From NCBI GenBank assembly GCA_016298065.1, contig JAEDDN010000003.1:124001-188000 (forward strand): DNA of 64,000 nt. The letters are read 5' to 3'. This DNA is from Oscillospiraceae bacterium. Lineage in GTDB: Bacteria; Bacillota; Clostridia; Oscillospirales; Ruminococcaceae. The translations under genes and the position numbers were made by a program. Below are positions 16,817 through 25,956 of the stretch, piece after piece (the first letter of the stretch is position 1; each line of letters begins with the position of its first letter). The notes under the pieces are model-generated. The model saw only the letters and a program-made list of their open reading frames with translations, was not told the origin of the DNA and did not search any database.

Positions 16817-17215
16817 TTGACACGACATCAGATGAGGGAAGCGGTATTTATACTTACCTTTGAAGAAATTTTTACAAACGAATCTACCGAGCAGCTCATA
16901 AAAACCGCTGTGGAATGTGAGAGCTTTGAAATAAACGATGCGGCAGAGCAGATGTTTGAGGGCATAATCTTACACAAAGATGAAATAGACGAAATTATAA
17001 AGCGTTATCTTAAAAACTGGAGCATTAACCGCATTTCAAAGGTTTCTCTTGCGGTTTTGCGTGTGGCGGTATACGAGATGACCTACTGCGACGATATAAG
17101 CGACGAAATAGCCGTAAGCGAGGCGGTAAAAATCGCCCAAAGCTACACCTTAAAGGACGATGTAAACTTTATAAACGGCGTTTTGGGCTCATATTCCAGA
17201 AGCAGAAAAAAATAA
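16817..17215 (+). CDS. nusB: Transcription antitermination factor NusB
   Basis: RNA-binding partner of NusE (S10) in rRNA antitermination. 132 residues, all-helical, from a TTG start with AGAGGTGA upstream. TRHQMREAVFILTFEE is the typical opening and WSINRISKVSLAVLRVAVYEM plus SEAVKIAQSYTLKDDVNFINGVLG form the conserved C-terminal half. It heads the nusB-xseA-xseB-ispA-dxs-tlyA-nadK-argR-recN run. Confidence 0.96.
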   Translation: MTRHQMREAVFILTFEEIFTNESTEQLIKTAVECESFEINDAAEQMFEGIILHKDEIDEIIKRYLKNWSINRISKVSLAVLRVAVYEMTYCDDISDEIAVSEAVKIAQSYTLKDDVNFINGVLGSYSRSRKK

Positions 17216-17265
17216 GCCTGTATTCTCTCTAAAGCGCAAAAATTAACGAAAGGACTGCAAAAATA

Positions 17266-18480
17266 TTGCCTAATGATATATTGACGGTTTCCTTAGTTAA
17301 CAGCTATGTAAAATCCCTTATAGATAATAACGATTATTTGAGAAATATCTGCGTAAAGGGCGAGGTTTCAAATTTTACAAATCATATAAAATCGGGGCAT
17401 TTTTATTTTTCCCTAAAGGATAAAAACTGTTCGATAAAATGCATAATGTTTAACTCCTATGCGTCTAAGGTGCCGTTTGAGGTAGAAAACGGAATGAGTC
17501 TTTTGGTGACGGGCGATATAAAGGTGTTTGAGCGTGACGGTGTTTTTCAGCTTTATTGCAGAAAATTAGAGCCCGACGGCATAGGCGCTTTGCACCTTGC
17601 CTTTAATAAGCTTCAGATGCGCCTTCAGGCAGAGGGACTTTTTGACATATCGCATAAAAAGCCGATACCTGCAATGCCTAAAAAAATAGGCGTTGTCACC
17701 TCAAAAACAGGCGCAGCGCTAAAGGACATTATAAATGTGCTGTCACGCCGTTACCCCATAGGCGAAATAGTGGTCATACCTGCCTTGGTTCAGGGTGATT
17801 TAGCCGAGGAAAGCATCTGCAAGGGAATAAGGCTGGCGCAAAGCGCAGGCGATATAGATGTACTCATAGTCGGCAGAGGCGGCGGATCGTTAGAGGATTT
17901 GTGGTGCTTTAACGGCGAGGCTCTGGCAAGGGAGATTTATAACTGCACTATACCTGTTATAAGTGCGGTCGGGCATGAAATTGATTTTACCATCGCCGAT
18001 TTTGCGGCGGATTTAAGAGCGCCTACGCCTTCTGCGGCGGCAGAGCTTTGTACTATGGATATAAGCGAGATAAAATCCCTGGTTGTAAACTATAGCTCTG
18101 CGATAGACAGTATGCTCACCGCAACTCTTACACGCTTTAAGGAAAGTGTTTTTAACTTTTCCGAGAGGTTAAAATTATCTTCGCCTAAAAAAGCCTTAAC
18201 GGCAAAAGAGGAGAAATTAACCTCGCTTACAAAACGTTTGGATACAGCGGCAAACGTACTTTTAGAACAAAAGACAAGCGAATATTTAAGGCTTTTGTCC
18301 ACGCTCGAAGCGTTAAGTCCGATGAAGGTGCTTACAAGAGGATATTCTCTTACATATAAAAACCAAAGCGAGCTTTTAACCTCGCTAAAGGATATATCGC
18401 CGGGAGATACCATAAAAACCGTGTTGCCCGACGGCGAGGCATTAAGCATTGTAGAAGCCGTAAAGGCTAAAACTCTTTAA
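17266..18480 (+). CDS. xseA: Exodeoxyribonuclease VII large subunit
   Basis: 404 residues from a TTG start (site ACGAAAGGA). Exonuclease VII degrades single-stranded DNA from both ends. The N-terminal OB fold contains VKGEVSNFTNHIKSGHFYFSLKD, and the catalytic domain the family signatures GVVTSKTGAALKDI, VGRGGGSLEDLWCFN and ISAVGHEIDFTIADFAADLRAPTPSAAAEL, followed by a coiled-coil region that binds the small subunit. Somewhat shorter than E. coli XseA but normal for Firmicutes. Confidence 0.96.
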   Translation: MPNDILTVSLVNSYVKSLIDNNDYLRNICVKGEVSNFTNHIKSGHFYFSLKDKNCSIKCIMFNSYASKVPFEVENGMSLLVTGDIKVFERDGVFQLYCRKLEPDGIGALHLAFNKLQMRLQAEGLFDISHKKPIPAMPKKIGVVTSKTGAALKDIINVLSRRYPIGEIVVIPALVQGDLAEESICKGIRLAQSAGDIDVLIVGRGGGSLEDLWCFNGEALAREIYNCTIPVISAVGHEIDFTIADFAADLRAPTPSAAAELCTMDISEIKSLVVNYSSAIDSMLTATLTRFKESVFNFSERLKLSSPKKALTAKEEKLTSLTKRLDTAANVLLEQKTSEYLRLLSTLEALSPMKVLTRGYSLTYKNQSELLTSLKDISPGDTIKTVLPDGEALSIVEAVKAKTL

Positions 18481-18495
18481 CTGGAGGAAAGTAAA

Positions 18496-18693
18496 GTGGC
18501 TGAAAAAACATTTGAAAACGCTCTAAAGGATTTAGAGGAGATTGTCACACAGCTTGAAAGCGGTGAGGCAGATTTAAATAAATCAATGAAGCTTTACGAA
18601 AAGGGAATAGAAAACGTGCGTTTTTGCAATAAAAAGCTTGAAAGTGCAAAGCTTAAAATTACCGAGCTAAAGGAGGAAAAGCAAGGTGAGTAG
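18496..18693 (+). CDS. xseB: Exodeoxyribonuclease VII small subunit
   Basis: 65 residues from a GTG start after GGAGGAAAG. The sequence FENALKDLEEIVTQLESGEADLNKSMKLYEKG is the full family signature: a helical hairpin that assembles on XseA. It overlaps the start of ispA by eight bases, so translation is probably coupled. Confidence 0.96.
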   Translation: MAEKTFENALKDLEEIVTQLESGEADLNKSMKLYEKGIENVRFCNKKLESAKLKITELKEEKQGE

Positions 18694-19564
18694 CTTTGAA
18701 CAAACACTCAAAAGCGATATAGATTTAGTAAATGAAGCACTCGATAAATATTTACAGGTTACAGATTCCGATTACGGTAAGGTAATAGAAGCTATGCGAT
18801 ATTCGGTTATGAACGCAGGCAAGAGAATACGCCCTGTGCTCACAATGGAATTTTGCAGATTAAACGGCGGTAATAAAAAGGGAGCACTTGCGTGTGCCTG
18901 CGCTGTCGAAATGATACATTGTTCGTCGCTTATACACGACGATTTACCGTGTATGGATGACGATGATTTGCGTAGAGGAAAGCCCTCCTGCCATAAGGCG
19001 TTTGACGAAGCGACAGCGCTTCTTGCAGGCGACGCACTGATTTTAAAGGCGTGTGAGGTCATAGCTTTAAGCGATACCAAAAAAAGCGTGGCGACAAAGG
19101 CGATAGGCATTTTATCCTCGCTTGCAGGTACAGAGGGAATGATAGGCGGTCAGGTAATTGACCTTGCGTCCGAGGGCAAAAAAATCGACGCTGACACTCT
19201 TTCAAAAATGCACAGCTTAAAGACATCTGCGCTGATAAGGTCGGCTTGTTGTATGGGTGCTGTGTGTGCCGATGCTGACGAGGAAAATGTCAAAAATGCG
19301 TCGGAATATGGTGAATATTTAGGGCTTGCCTTTCAGGTTATAGACGATATTTTAGATGTCGTAGGCGACGAAAAACAGCTCGGCAAACCGATAGGAAGCG
19401 ACGAGCAAAACGACAAGACTACCTATGTAAGCCTGTTTGGGCTTGAAAGTGCCCATAAAAAAGCAGAACAGTACACAAATAAAGCGCTCTCAATACTCGA
19501 CAAATATGAGGGCAGCGAATTTTTAAAGGAGCTTACCAAAACGCTTCTTAAAAGAAACAAGTAG
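18686..19564 (+). CDS. ispA: Geranyl/farnesyl diphosphate synthase
   Basis: Short-chain trans-prenyl transferase that condenses IPP with DMAPP and GPP to make farnesyl diphosphate for undecaprenyl and quinone-type lipids. 292 residues from a GTG start inside the end of xseB. The first aspartate-rich motif is HDDLPCMDDDDLRRG and the second QVIDDILD, with GKRIRPVL early on. It sits directly upstream of dxs, so two isoprenoid steps are co-transcribed. Confidence 0.95.
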   Translation: MSSFEQTLKSDIDLVNEALDKYLQVTDSDYGKVIEAMRYSVMNAGKRIRPVLTMEFCRLNGGNKKGALACACAVEMIHCSSLIHDDLPCMDDDDLRRGKPSCHKAFDEATALLAGDALILKACEVIALSDTKKSVATKAIGILSSLAGTEGMIGGQVIDLASEGKKIDADTLSKMHSLKTSALIRSACCMGAVCADADEENVKNASEYGEYLGLAFQVIDDILDVVGDEKQLGKPIGSDEQNDKTTYVSLFGLESAHKKAEQYTNKALSILDKYEGSEFLKELTKTLLKRNK

Positions 19565-19620
19565 CTAAAAACAAGGAAGATACAAGATACTGTAAAAATC
19601 CTTGACAAATGGTGATTTTT

Positions 19621-21513
19621 ATGAGTGAATACAAAATTTTAGATAACGTAAATTATCCGGAGGACTTGGATAAGCTTGACGTAAGTAAGCTTGAAGAATT
19701 ATCCGAGGAGATAAGAAAATTTTTAATTGAAGCCATTTCAAAAACAGGCGGACATTTAGCGTCTAATCTCGGTACCGTTGAGCTTACCGTTGCAATCCAC
19801 AAGGTTTTTGACTCGTCTAAGGATAAAATACTGTGGGATGTAGGGCATCAAAGCTATACTCATAAAATTTTGACAGGACGAAAGGATAAGTTTAATACCC
19901 TGCGTCAGAAGGACGGAATAGCGGGCTTTCCACGTTCAAGCGAAAGCGAACACGATGCCTTTATCGGCGGACACAGCTCAAACTCCATTTCCGCAGGCTA
20001 CGGCATAGCGGTGGCAAACACCTTAAACAAAAACGGCAGATATGTTGTCTGCGTAATAGGCGACGGCTCGTTTACCGGCGGTATGGTGTATGAAGCGATA
20101 AATAACGCAGGCAGAAGCGAAGAAAACATTATCGTAATACTCAACCACAACGATATGTCGATATCGAAAAATGTCGGCGCAATGGCAAAGTATCTTTCAA
20201 ATATACGCTCAAAGCAGGGATATCATAAATTAAAGGAAAACGTAAATTCAAAGCTTGATAAGGTTCCCGTTTTGGGTAAACCTATAAAGCGTGTTATATC
20301 CTCGTCAAAGGACGCTTTAAGGCAAAAGGTATATAGCTCCTCTTACGAAAATATGTATCCTACCTTTTTTGAGGAAATGGGCTTTGATTATTTAGGCCCT
20401 GTTGACGGACACAACATATCCGATTTGCTGGAGGTATTAAGAACAGCTAAGAGCAAAAAAGGTCCGGTAGTAGTACATGTTGACACTAAAAAGGGCAAGG
20501 GCTATCAGTTTGCCGAAAAAAATCCGGGCGCATATCACGGCGTGTGTCAGTTTGATGTTGAAACCGGAAACCCCGACATAGCGGCAAAGGACAGCTTTTC
20601 CACCGCTTTCGGTAAGGCACTTTGCGCTTTGGCGGATAATGATAAAAAAATCTGCGCAGTTACCGCTGCTATGAAATTCGGCACAGGACTGCAATATTTT
20701 AATGCAAAACACAAAAAGCGCTTTTTTGACGTAGGTATCGCCGAACAGCACGCAATAACCTTCTGCGCAGGTCTTGCAAGTCAGGGCTTTATACCTGTTT
20801 TTGCGGTGTATTCCTCGTTTTTGCAAAGGGGCTATGACCAGATAATACACGACTGTGCCATTGAAAATCAGCACATCATTTTGGCGGTTGACCGAGCAGG
20901 TATTGTCGGCGACGACGGCGAAACTCATCAGGGTGTTTTTGACGTTTCGTTTTTGAGTAATATACCTAATGTAACGATATTCTCGCCCGAGAGCTATTTG
21001 GAGCTTGAGGCGTCGCTAAAAAGGGCAATATATGATAAAAAGGGCATAGTTGCGGTAAGATACCCGAGAGGAAGTCAAAAGCTTAGCCATAACTTAGTCT
21101 GCTTAAAAAACGAGGACTTTGCTTATGAAGCTTCAGACTCCAAAAAGCTTATAATCACCTACGGAAGAATTACCGATAACGCATACACCGCAAGAAGCGA
21201 GCTTGAAGCTTTAGGAGAAAAAATATCCATATTAAAGCTTTTGCAGATTATGCCGATACCCGAAGAAGCGTTGGATATAGCTATGAAATATGACGAGATA
21301 TATTTCTTTGAGGAGGGTATGAAAAAAGGCGGTATAGCCTCGCAGATGCTTATGTCTCTTTACGAAAGAGGCTTTAGAGGAAGCTTTAAGATAACGGCGA
21401 TTGATAACGAGTTTGTAAAACAGGGTACGGTAAACGAAAGCCTTGGCGAATATAACTTAGACGTCGAAGGAATGAAGCGTGTTTTAAACGGCACAGAAAG
21501 TGATAAAGTATGA
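19621..21513 (+). CDS. dxs: 1-deoxy-D-xylulose-5-phosphate synthase
   Basis: First enzyme of the MEP isoprenoid pathway; joins pyruvate and glyceraldehyde 3-phosphate with thiamine diphosphate. An ATG at 19609 is in frame, but the ATG at 19621 has GGTGAT at good spacing, giving 630 residues. Motifs: GHLASNLG, WDVGHQSYTHKILTGR, the ThDP-binding GDGSFTGGMVYEAINNAG...NDN-like segment (LNHNDMSIS), and the second-domain DVGIAEQHAITFCAGLA and GDDGETHQGVFDVSFL. Ends four bases into tlyA (ATGA overlap). Confidence 0.96.
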   Translation: MSEYKILDNVNYPEDLDKLDVSKLEELSEEIRKFLIEAISKTGGHLASNLGTVELTVAIHKVFDSSKDKILWDVGHQSYTHKILTGRKDKFNTLRQKDGIAGFPRSSESEHDAFIGGHSSNSISAGYGIAVANTLNKNGRYVVCVIGDGSFTGGMVYEAINNAGRSEENIIVILNHNDMSISKNVGAMAKYLSNIRSKQGYHKLKENVNSKLDKVPVLGKPIKRVISSSKDALRQKVYSSSYENMYPTFFEEMGFDYLGPVDGHNISDLLEVLRTAKSKKGPVVVHVDTKKGKGYQFAEKNPGAYHGVCQFDVETGNPDIAAKDSFSTAFGKALCALADNDKKICAVTAAMKFGTGLQYFNAKHKKRFFDVGIAEQHAITFCAGLASQGFIPVFAVYSSFLQRGYDQIIHDCAIENQHIILAVDRAGIVGDDGETHQGVFDVSFLSNIPNVTIFSPESYLELEASLKRAIYDKKGIVAVRYPRGSQKLSHNLVCLKNEDFAYEASDSKKLIITYGRITDNAYTARSELEALGEKISILKLLQIMPIPEEALDIAMKYDEIYFFEEGMKKGGIASQMLMSLYERGFRGSFKITAIDNEFVKQGTVNESLGEYNLDVEGMKRVLNGTESDKV

Positions 21514-22331
21514 GTCAAAAGTCAGAAAAAATAAGGCTTGACACAGCGCTTACCCAAATGGGCTTTGCGCCGAGCAGGGAAAAGGCAAAGGCACTTATTA
21601 TGGCAGGCGTGGTCTTTGTAGATAATGATAAATGCGACAAAGCAGGTATGACCGTAAAAAAAGACGCCGTTATAGAAGTAAGAGGCAACGTATTAAAATA
21701 TGTCAGCCGAGGCGGGTTAAAGCTTGAGAAGGCTATGGAAAAGTACGGCTTTGACCTCAAAGATAAAATATGTATGGATATAGGTGCGTCAACAGGCGGT
21801 TTTACCGACTGTATGCTTAAAAATAACGCCGAAAAGGTATATGCTGTAGATGTGGGCTACGGTCAGCTTGCGTGGAGCTTAAGAAACGACAGCAGAGTTA
21901 TAAATTTAGAGCGTACAAATATAAGATATATCACAAGGCAAGAGGTCCCCGACGACATTGACTTTGCGTCGATTGACGTGTCTTTTATTTCATTAACGCT
22001 GGTGTTGCCTGTTATATATGAATGGTTAAAGCCCGACGGTGAGATAGTATGTCTTGTCAAACCGCAGTTTGAAGCAGGCAAGGGCAAGGTAGGCAAAAAA
22101 GGCGTGGTAAGAGAGCCCGAAATTCACTTGGAGGTTTGCCGTAAGATATATGAGTTTTGCATTTCATTAGGACTTTGTGTAAAGGGGATAACCTTTTCAC
22201 CTATAAAAGGCCCCGAAGGCAACATAGAGTATCTTTTTTACCTCAAAAAGACTGATAAGGAAGAAAGCGTGGATATAACTCAAACAGATATGGCAGTAAA
22301 ATTATCTCACGAGGAGTTAGACTTACACTGA
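21510..22331 (+). CDS. tlyA: TlyA family rRNA methyltransferase (S4 plus FtsJ-like domain)
   Basis: 273 residues. An N-terminal S4 RNA-binding domain (RLDTALTQMGFAPSREKAKALIMAGVV...) precedes a Rossmann methyltransferase domain with ICMDIGASTGGFTDCML as SAM motif I. Characterised TlyA proteins make 2'-O-methylcytidines in 16S and 23S rRNA; some homologues were first called haemolysins. The start overlaps the dxs stop. The neighbourhood (dxs, nadK, argR, recN) is the standard one in Clostridia. Confidence 0.94.
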   Translation: MSQKSEKIRLDTALTQMGFAPSREKAKALIMAGVVFVDNDKCDKAGMTVKKDAVIEVRGNVLKYVSRGGLKLEKAMEKYGFDLKDKICMDIGASTGGFTDCMLKNNAEKVYAVDVGYGQLAWSLRNDSRVINLERTNIRYITRQEVPDDIDFASIDVSFISLTLVLPVIYEWLKPDGEIVCLVKPQFEAGKGKVGKKGVVREPEIHLEVCRKIYEFCISLGLCVKGITFSPIKGPEGNIEYLFYLKKTDKEESVDITQTDMAVKLSHEELDLH

Positions 22332-22360
22332 GTTTATTTCATTTAACATAAGGGAGTATA

Positions 22361-23221
22361 ATGATGAATATTTTTGTTATGCCGAATTTCGATAAGCCGA
22401 ATGCAGTGAGCTGTACCTTACAGGTGTGCAATCACCTAAACGGGTACGGAGCAGATATACTTATGTCTTGTGAAAATAAGGATAAGGTGTCGCTTGATTT
22501 TGTAAACTACGGCGACTTTGATAAGCTTATAGCTATAGCAGATATTATTATTGCAATAGGTGGCGACGGAACAATAATAGACGCCGCAAAACACGCAGTA
22601 GAATACGACATACCCCTTTTAGGCGTAAACGCAGGCAGGCTCGGATTTTTAGCAGGTGTTGAGGTGTCGGATTTAAGCCTTTTAAGAAAGCTTACCGAGA
22701 ATGATTTTAAAATCGAAAACCGAATGATGCTCGAAGCACTGCTTACTTCAAACGGCAAACAAGAGATTCGATATGCGCTAAACGACGTTACGGTATGTAA
22801 GGGCACAAGGTCCAGGATAATAGATTTGGCAGTTTACTGTAACGAGCGCCAGGTAACTCAAACCAGAGCAGACGGTATGATTTTTGCGACGCCTACAGGC
22901 TCTACCGCTTACACGCTTTCGACCGGCGGACCGATAGTAGACCCTATCTTAGACAGCATTATGATTACTGCAATTTGCCCTCATTCGCTTTTTGCAAGAA
23001 CTATGATATTCTCAGCAGATAAGGAGCTTACCGTAAAGGTGGATTGTGACGAAACGCAGGACGTTTACCTTATAGCTGACGGTGAGCCGGCAATAAAAGT
23101 AAATCAAAACGACAAGCTTGTAATAAAAAAGAGCGATAAATACGTTAAGATGATTAACCTGCACGACAAGCCGTTTTATCAGCTGATAAACGAAAAATTC
23201 CTTGTAAGAGCTAAGCTGTAG
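22361..23221 (+). CDS. nadK: NAD kinase
   Basis: Phosphorylates NAD+ to NADP+ using ATP or polyphosphate. 286 residues. The GGDG motif appears in IIAIGGDGTIIDAAKH, followed by LGVNAGRLGFLAGVE, the NDV-containing YALNDVTVCKG, and TPTGSTAYTLSTGGPI. Start: two ATGs in tandem (22361 and 22364) after AAGGGAG; either may be used. In operon between tlyA and argR. Confidence 0.95.
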   Translation: MMNIFVMPNFDKPNAVSCTLQVCNHLNGYGADILMSCENKDKVSLDFVNYGDFDKLIAIADIIIAIGGDGTIIDAAKHAVEYDIPLLGVNAGRLGFLAGVEVSDLSLLRKLTENDFKIENRMMLEALLTSNGKQEIRYALNDVTVCKGTRSRIIDLAVYCNERQVTQTRADGMIFATPTGSTAYTLSTGGPIVDPILDSIMITAICPHSLFARTMIFSADKELTVKVDCDETQDVYLIADGEPAIKVNQNDKLVIKKSDKYVKMINLHDKPFYQLINEKFLVRAKL

Positions 23222-23237
23222 CCCAAAGGAGAAGAAT

Positions 23238-23690
23238 ATGAAACAAACAAGGCAAGAAAAAATAATAAAGATTATCTCCACCGATGATATAGCTACTCAA
23301 GAAAAGCTTTTAGAAAGGCTTAAAGAGGAAGGCTTTAATGTCACTCAGGCTACGGTATCAAGGGATATAAAAAAGTTAGGGCTTATAAAGATAATGACCG
23401 ATGACGGTCAGTATAAATATCATTCGCCTAAACTCACTTTAGCTTCGGGCGACGATACAAGAAATAAGGAGCTTTTTGCAAACGCCGTAATGTCGGTGGA
23501 TTTTGCGATGAATACGGTTGTCATAAAGTGCAGAGCAGGTATGGCAAACGCCGCCTGCGCCGCCTTTGACAATATGAATATAGAGTCGGTAGTCGGCTCG
23601 ATTGCAGGTGACGACACCATATTTGTGTTATTAAAAACACAATCCGGGGCAGAAGCGTTGGTGGAAAGCTTAAAGAATTTACTGAAATAA
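23238..23690 (+). CDS. argR: Arginine repressor ArgR/AhrC
   Basis: Arginine-responsive hexameric repressor/activator. 150 residues. The N-terminal winged helix shows TRQEKIIKIISTDDIATQEKLLERL and the recognition part NVTQATVSRDIKKLGLIK; the C-terminal oligomerisation and arginine-binding domain has the GDDTIFVL segment with the paired acidic residues that contact arginine. The ribosome site is AAAGGAGAAG. Its place between nadK and recN is conserved across Firmicutes. Confidence 0.95.
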   Translation: MKQTRQEKIIKIISTDDIATQEKLLERLKEEGFNVTQATVSRDIKKLGLIKIMTDDGQYKYHSPKLTLASGDDTRNKELFANAVMSVDFAMNTVVIKCRAGMANAACAAFDNMNIESVVGSIAGDDTIFVLLKTQSGAEALVESLKNLLK

Positions 23691-23701
23691 AGGTGATACT
23701 T

Positions 23702-25372
23702 GTGTTAAGCGAGCTTTATATTGAAAACTTTGCAGTTATCGAAAAAATGAATATTAGCTTAGACACCGGGCTTACCGTATTTACAGGTGAAACCGGCGCA
23801 GGTAAATCCATACTTATTGACGCTATAAACTTAGTCTTAGGTCAGCGTTCCTCAAAGGAAATAGTTCGCACGGGCGCAAAAAAAGCGGTTGTATACGCTA
23901 AGGTGCAAAACATTACCCCGCAGATAGAAAAGCTTATAAACCGTTACGGCTTTGAAAGTGAGGAAAATTCACTTATCTTTAAGCGTGAAATATATTCCGA
24001 CGGCAGAAGCAGCGCCAGAATAATGGATAAGCCCGTTATGATAAGTACTCTGCGTGAGATTGGCGCAAGGCTTGTAAATATTCACGGCCAGCACGATAAT
24101 CAGGTGCTTTTAAACAGCGAAAATCACATTGATATTTTGGATTTGTTTGCTGAAAACAAGGCTGTTTTTTTAAGATATAACGCCGAATACGATAAATACG
24201 TTGCGCTTAAAAACGAGTATAAAAAAGTAAGCCTTGACGAAGACGAAAAGAAGCGAAAAATAGACCTTCTAACTTATGAAATTAACGAGATTTCACAGCT
24301 TAATTTACAAAAGGACGAGGATATAGCATTACAAACGAAGATAAAATCCTGCCGCAACGCCGAAAAAATAATGCAAAATCTTAAAAAGGCGTATAATAGC
24401 TTAGCAGGCTTTGCGTCGGACGGTGCAGTAGACCTTGTAAACGAAGCCGCAAGAAACGTAAGCGAGGTAAGCGAGTTTAATAAAACCCTTGCCGATGTTT
24501 CCGAAAGGCTTGAGTCGGCAGAGTATGAGCTTGACGATATAAAAACGAGAATATCCGCTTTTATGGATAATTTTTATTACGATAAAAATGAACTCGAGCA
24601 AATGACCGAGCGCCTTGACAGCATAAATAAGCTAAAGCGCAAGTACGGAAACAGTATAGAGGATGTACTCGAATATTGCGAACAAAGTAAAAATCAGCTT
24701 GATGAAATAAAGCTTTCCGAAAAACGCCAAAAAGAGCTTTTAAGCCTTATGGACGTTCAGAAAAATAATGTCGTTGAAACTGCCAAAAAGCTCACCGTAA
24801 GCCGCAAGGTAGGCGCACAGAATTTTTCTAAGCAGGTCGCAGACGAGCTAAAGTTTTTGGATATGCCAAATATACAGTTAAGTGTTAGCATAAATAATAC
24901 ACGCTATAGCAAAAAAGGCTGTGACGAGGTGGAGTTTTTATTCTCCACCAATAAAGGCGAGCCGCCTAAGAGTATCGGCAAGATAGCTTCGGGAGGCGAG
25001 CTTTCAAGGATAATGCTTGCAATAAAGAGTGTGCTTGCGCAAAAGGACGATATAGACACGCTTATCTTTGACGAGATTGACACAGGCGTCAGCGGAAGCT
25101 CGGCACAAAAAATAGGGCTGAAGCTAAAGGGCGTATCAAAGGGCAGACAGGTCTTGTGCGTTACCCATTCGGCGCAGATTGCAGCGCTTGCAGACAACAA
25201 TATGTTACTTAAAAAGGAAACGATTGAGGACAAAACATATACTAAGGCAATTAAGCTTGATGAAGAGCAAAAAATACACGAGGTTGCCAGAATAATGAGC
25301 ACCGATACCGTAACCGAGCTTATGCTCCAAAACGCCAAGGAAATGGTGGAAATGGGTAGAAATACAAATTAA
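23702..25372 (+). CDS. recN: DNA repair ATPase RecN
   Basis: SMC-like ATPase in double-strand break repair. Two GTGs are possible; the one at 23702 has AGGTGA at good spacing and gives 556 residues starting MLSELYIENFAVIEKM. Walker A is FTGETGAGKSILIDAI, a coiled-coil middle follows (about 150-360), then the ABC signature IASGGELSRIMLAIKSVL and Walker B DTLIFDEIDTGVSG with the His switch VTHSAQIAALADN. Last gene of the nusB run, closed by a terminator. Confidence 0.95.
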   Translation: MLSELYIENFAVIEKMNISLDTGLTVFTGETGAGKSILIDAINLVLGQRSSKEIVRTGAKKAVVYAKVQNITPQIEKLINRYGFESEENSLIFKREIYSDGRSSARIMDKPVMISTLREIGARLVNIHGQHDNQVLLNSENHIDILDLFAENKAVFLRYNAEYDKYVALKNEYKKVSLDEDEKKRKIDLLTYEINEISQLNLQKDEDIALQTKIKSCRNAEKIMQNLKKAYNSLAGFASDGAVDLVNEAARNVSEVSEFNKTLADVSERLESAEYELDDIKTRISAFMDNFYYDKNELEQMTERLDSINKLKRKYGNSIEDVLEYCEQSKNQLDEIKLSEKRQKELLSLMDVQKNNVVETAKKLTVSRKVGAQNFSKQVADELKFLDMPNIQLSVSINNTRYSKKGCDEVEFLFSTNKGEPPKSIGKIASGGELSRIMLAIKSVLAQKDDIDTLIFDEIDTGVSGSSAQKIGLKLKGVSKGRQVLCVTHSAQIAALADNNMLLKKETIEDKTYTKAIKLDEEQKIHEVARIMSTDTVTELMLQNAKEMVEMGRNTN

Positions 25373-25375
25373 AAT

Positions 25376-25414
25376 AAAAAGCCGTATGTATCTAAAGGAT
25401 ATGTACGGCTTTTT
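25376..25414 (+). terminator. Terminator after recN
   Basis: AAAAAGCCGTA / TACGGCTTTTT stem extended by a further 4 bp beyond a two-base mismatch, loop TAAAG, ending in T5. Confidence 0.8.
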
Positions 25415-25478
25415 AAGCGGCTAAAGCATTTTACGCTTTTTTCCTTAAAAGGTAAAAATCATTGATATAAATGGGGAA

Positions 25479-25652
25479 AATATGTTATAATAACCTTAGT
25501 TTAGTCTGCGCCTTTGGCGCCGACAAGCTTGAGCTTAAAAAATCCTTACGGATTTTATCTAAGAACATTTTAACTTATAAACCTGCCGTGATAAACACGG
25601 CTGTGGCTGTCGCCACCGACAAAGGCTTGCGCCTTTTGGTTTATGTTATAAC
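25479..25652 (+). repeat. Structured dispersed repeat, copy 1
   Basis: About 162 bases framed by TATGTTATAATAACCTT on the left and TTATGTTATAA on the right; the other copy is at 48447-48626. It contains a series of hairpins: GTC-GCGCC/GGCGC-GAC, AAGC/GCTT, AAAATCC/GGATTTT, GCCGTG/CACGGC (ATAAA loop), TGTCG/CGACA and AAAGGC/GCCTTT. A TTGATA (25463-25468) 18 bases before the left TATAAT gives a promoter-like start. An open frame of 70 codons covers it but has no ribosome site and no resemblance to a protein, so I treat it as non-coding. Confidence 0.8.
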
Positions 25653-25721
25653 AATTTTTATTGAAGTTATTACAAATGAGTAATTTTAATAGCTTACGAT
25701 TTTAGCTTGGAGGGTGTTTTT

Positions 25722-25907
25722 GTGAAGGTAGATGTCGGAGATACACTTAGACTAAAAAAGCCTCACCCTTGCGGAGAACATCTTTTTAAGGTTTTGCGTG
25801 TGGGTATGGACTTTAAAATAAAGTGCGTAAAATGCGGCAGAGAAGTTATGGTGCCCAGAGCTAAGATTGAAAAAAACATAAAGGAAATCATACACGGCGA
25901 TTTGTAG
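25722..25907 (+). CDS. DUF951 small zinc-ribbon-like protein
   Basis: A TTG at 25707 is in frame, but GGAGGG lies just before the GTG at 25722, which gives the family's normal start MKVDVGDTLRLKKPHPCGEH, 61 residues. One cysteine in HPCG plus the CVKCG pair suggest a metal-binding knuckle. The motif GREVMVPRAKIEKNIK closes the domain. The function is unknown; the family is widespread in Firmicutes, often beside translation or chromosome-segregation genes. Here it precedes prfA by 49 bases. Confidence 0.88.
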   Translation: MKVDVGDTLRLKKPHPCGEHLFKVLRVGMDFKIKCVKCGREVMVPRAKIEKNIKEIIHGDL

Positions 25908-25956
25908 CTAAAATAAACTTAAAAATAAAAATCAAAATAAAATTAGAAGGTGCAAT

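Noticed and set aside
25471..25683. 70-codon ORF over structured repeat copy 1
   Set aside because: Hairpin-rich repeat shared with 48447-48626, where the frame is not kept; no ribosome site.
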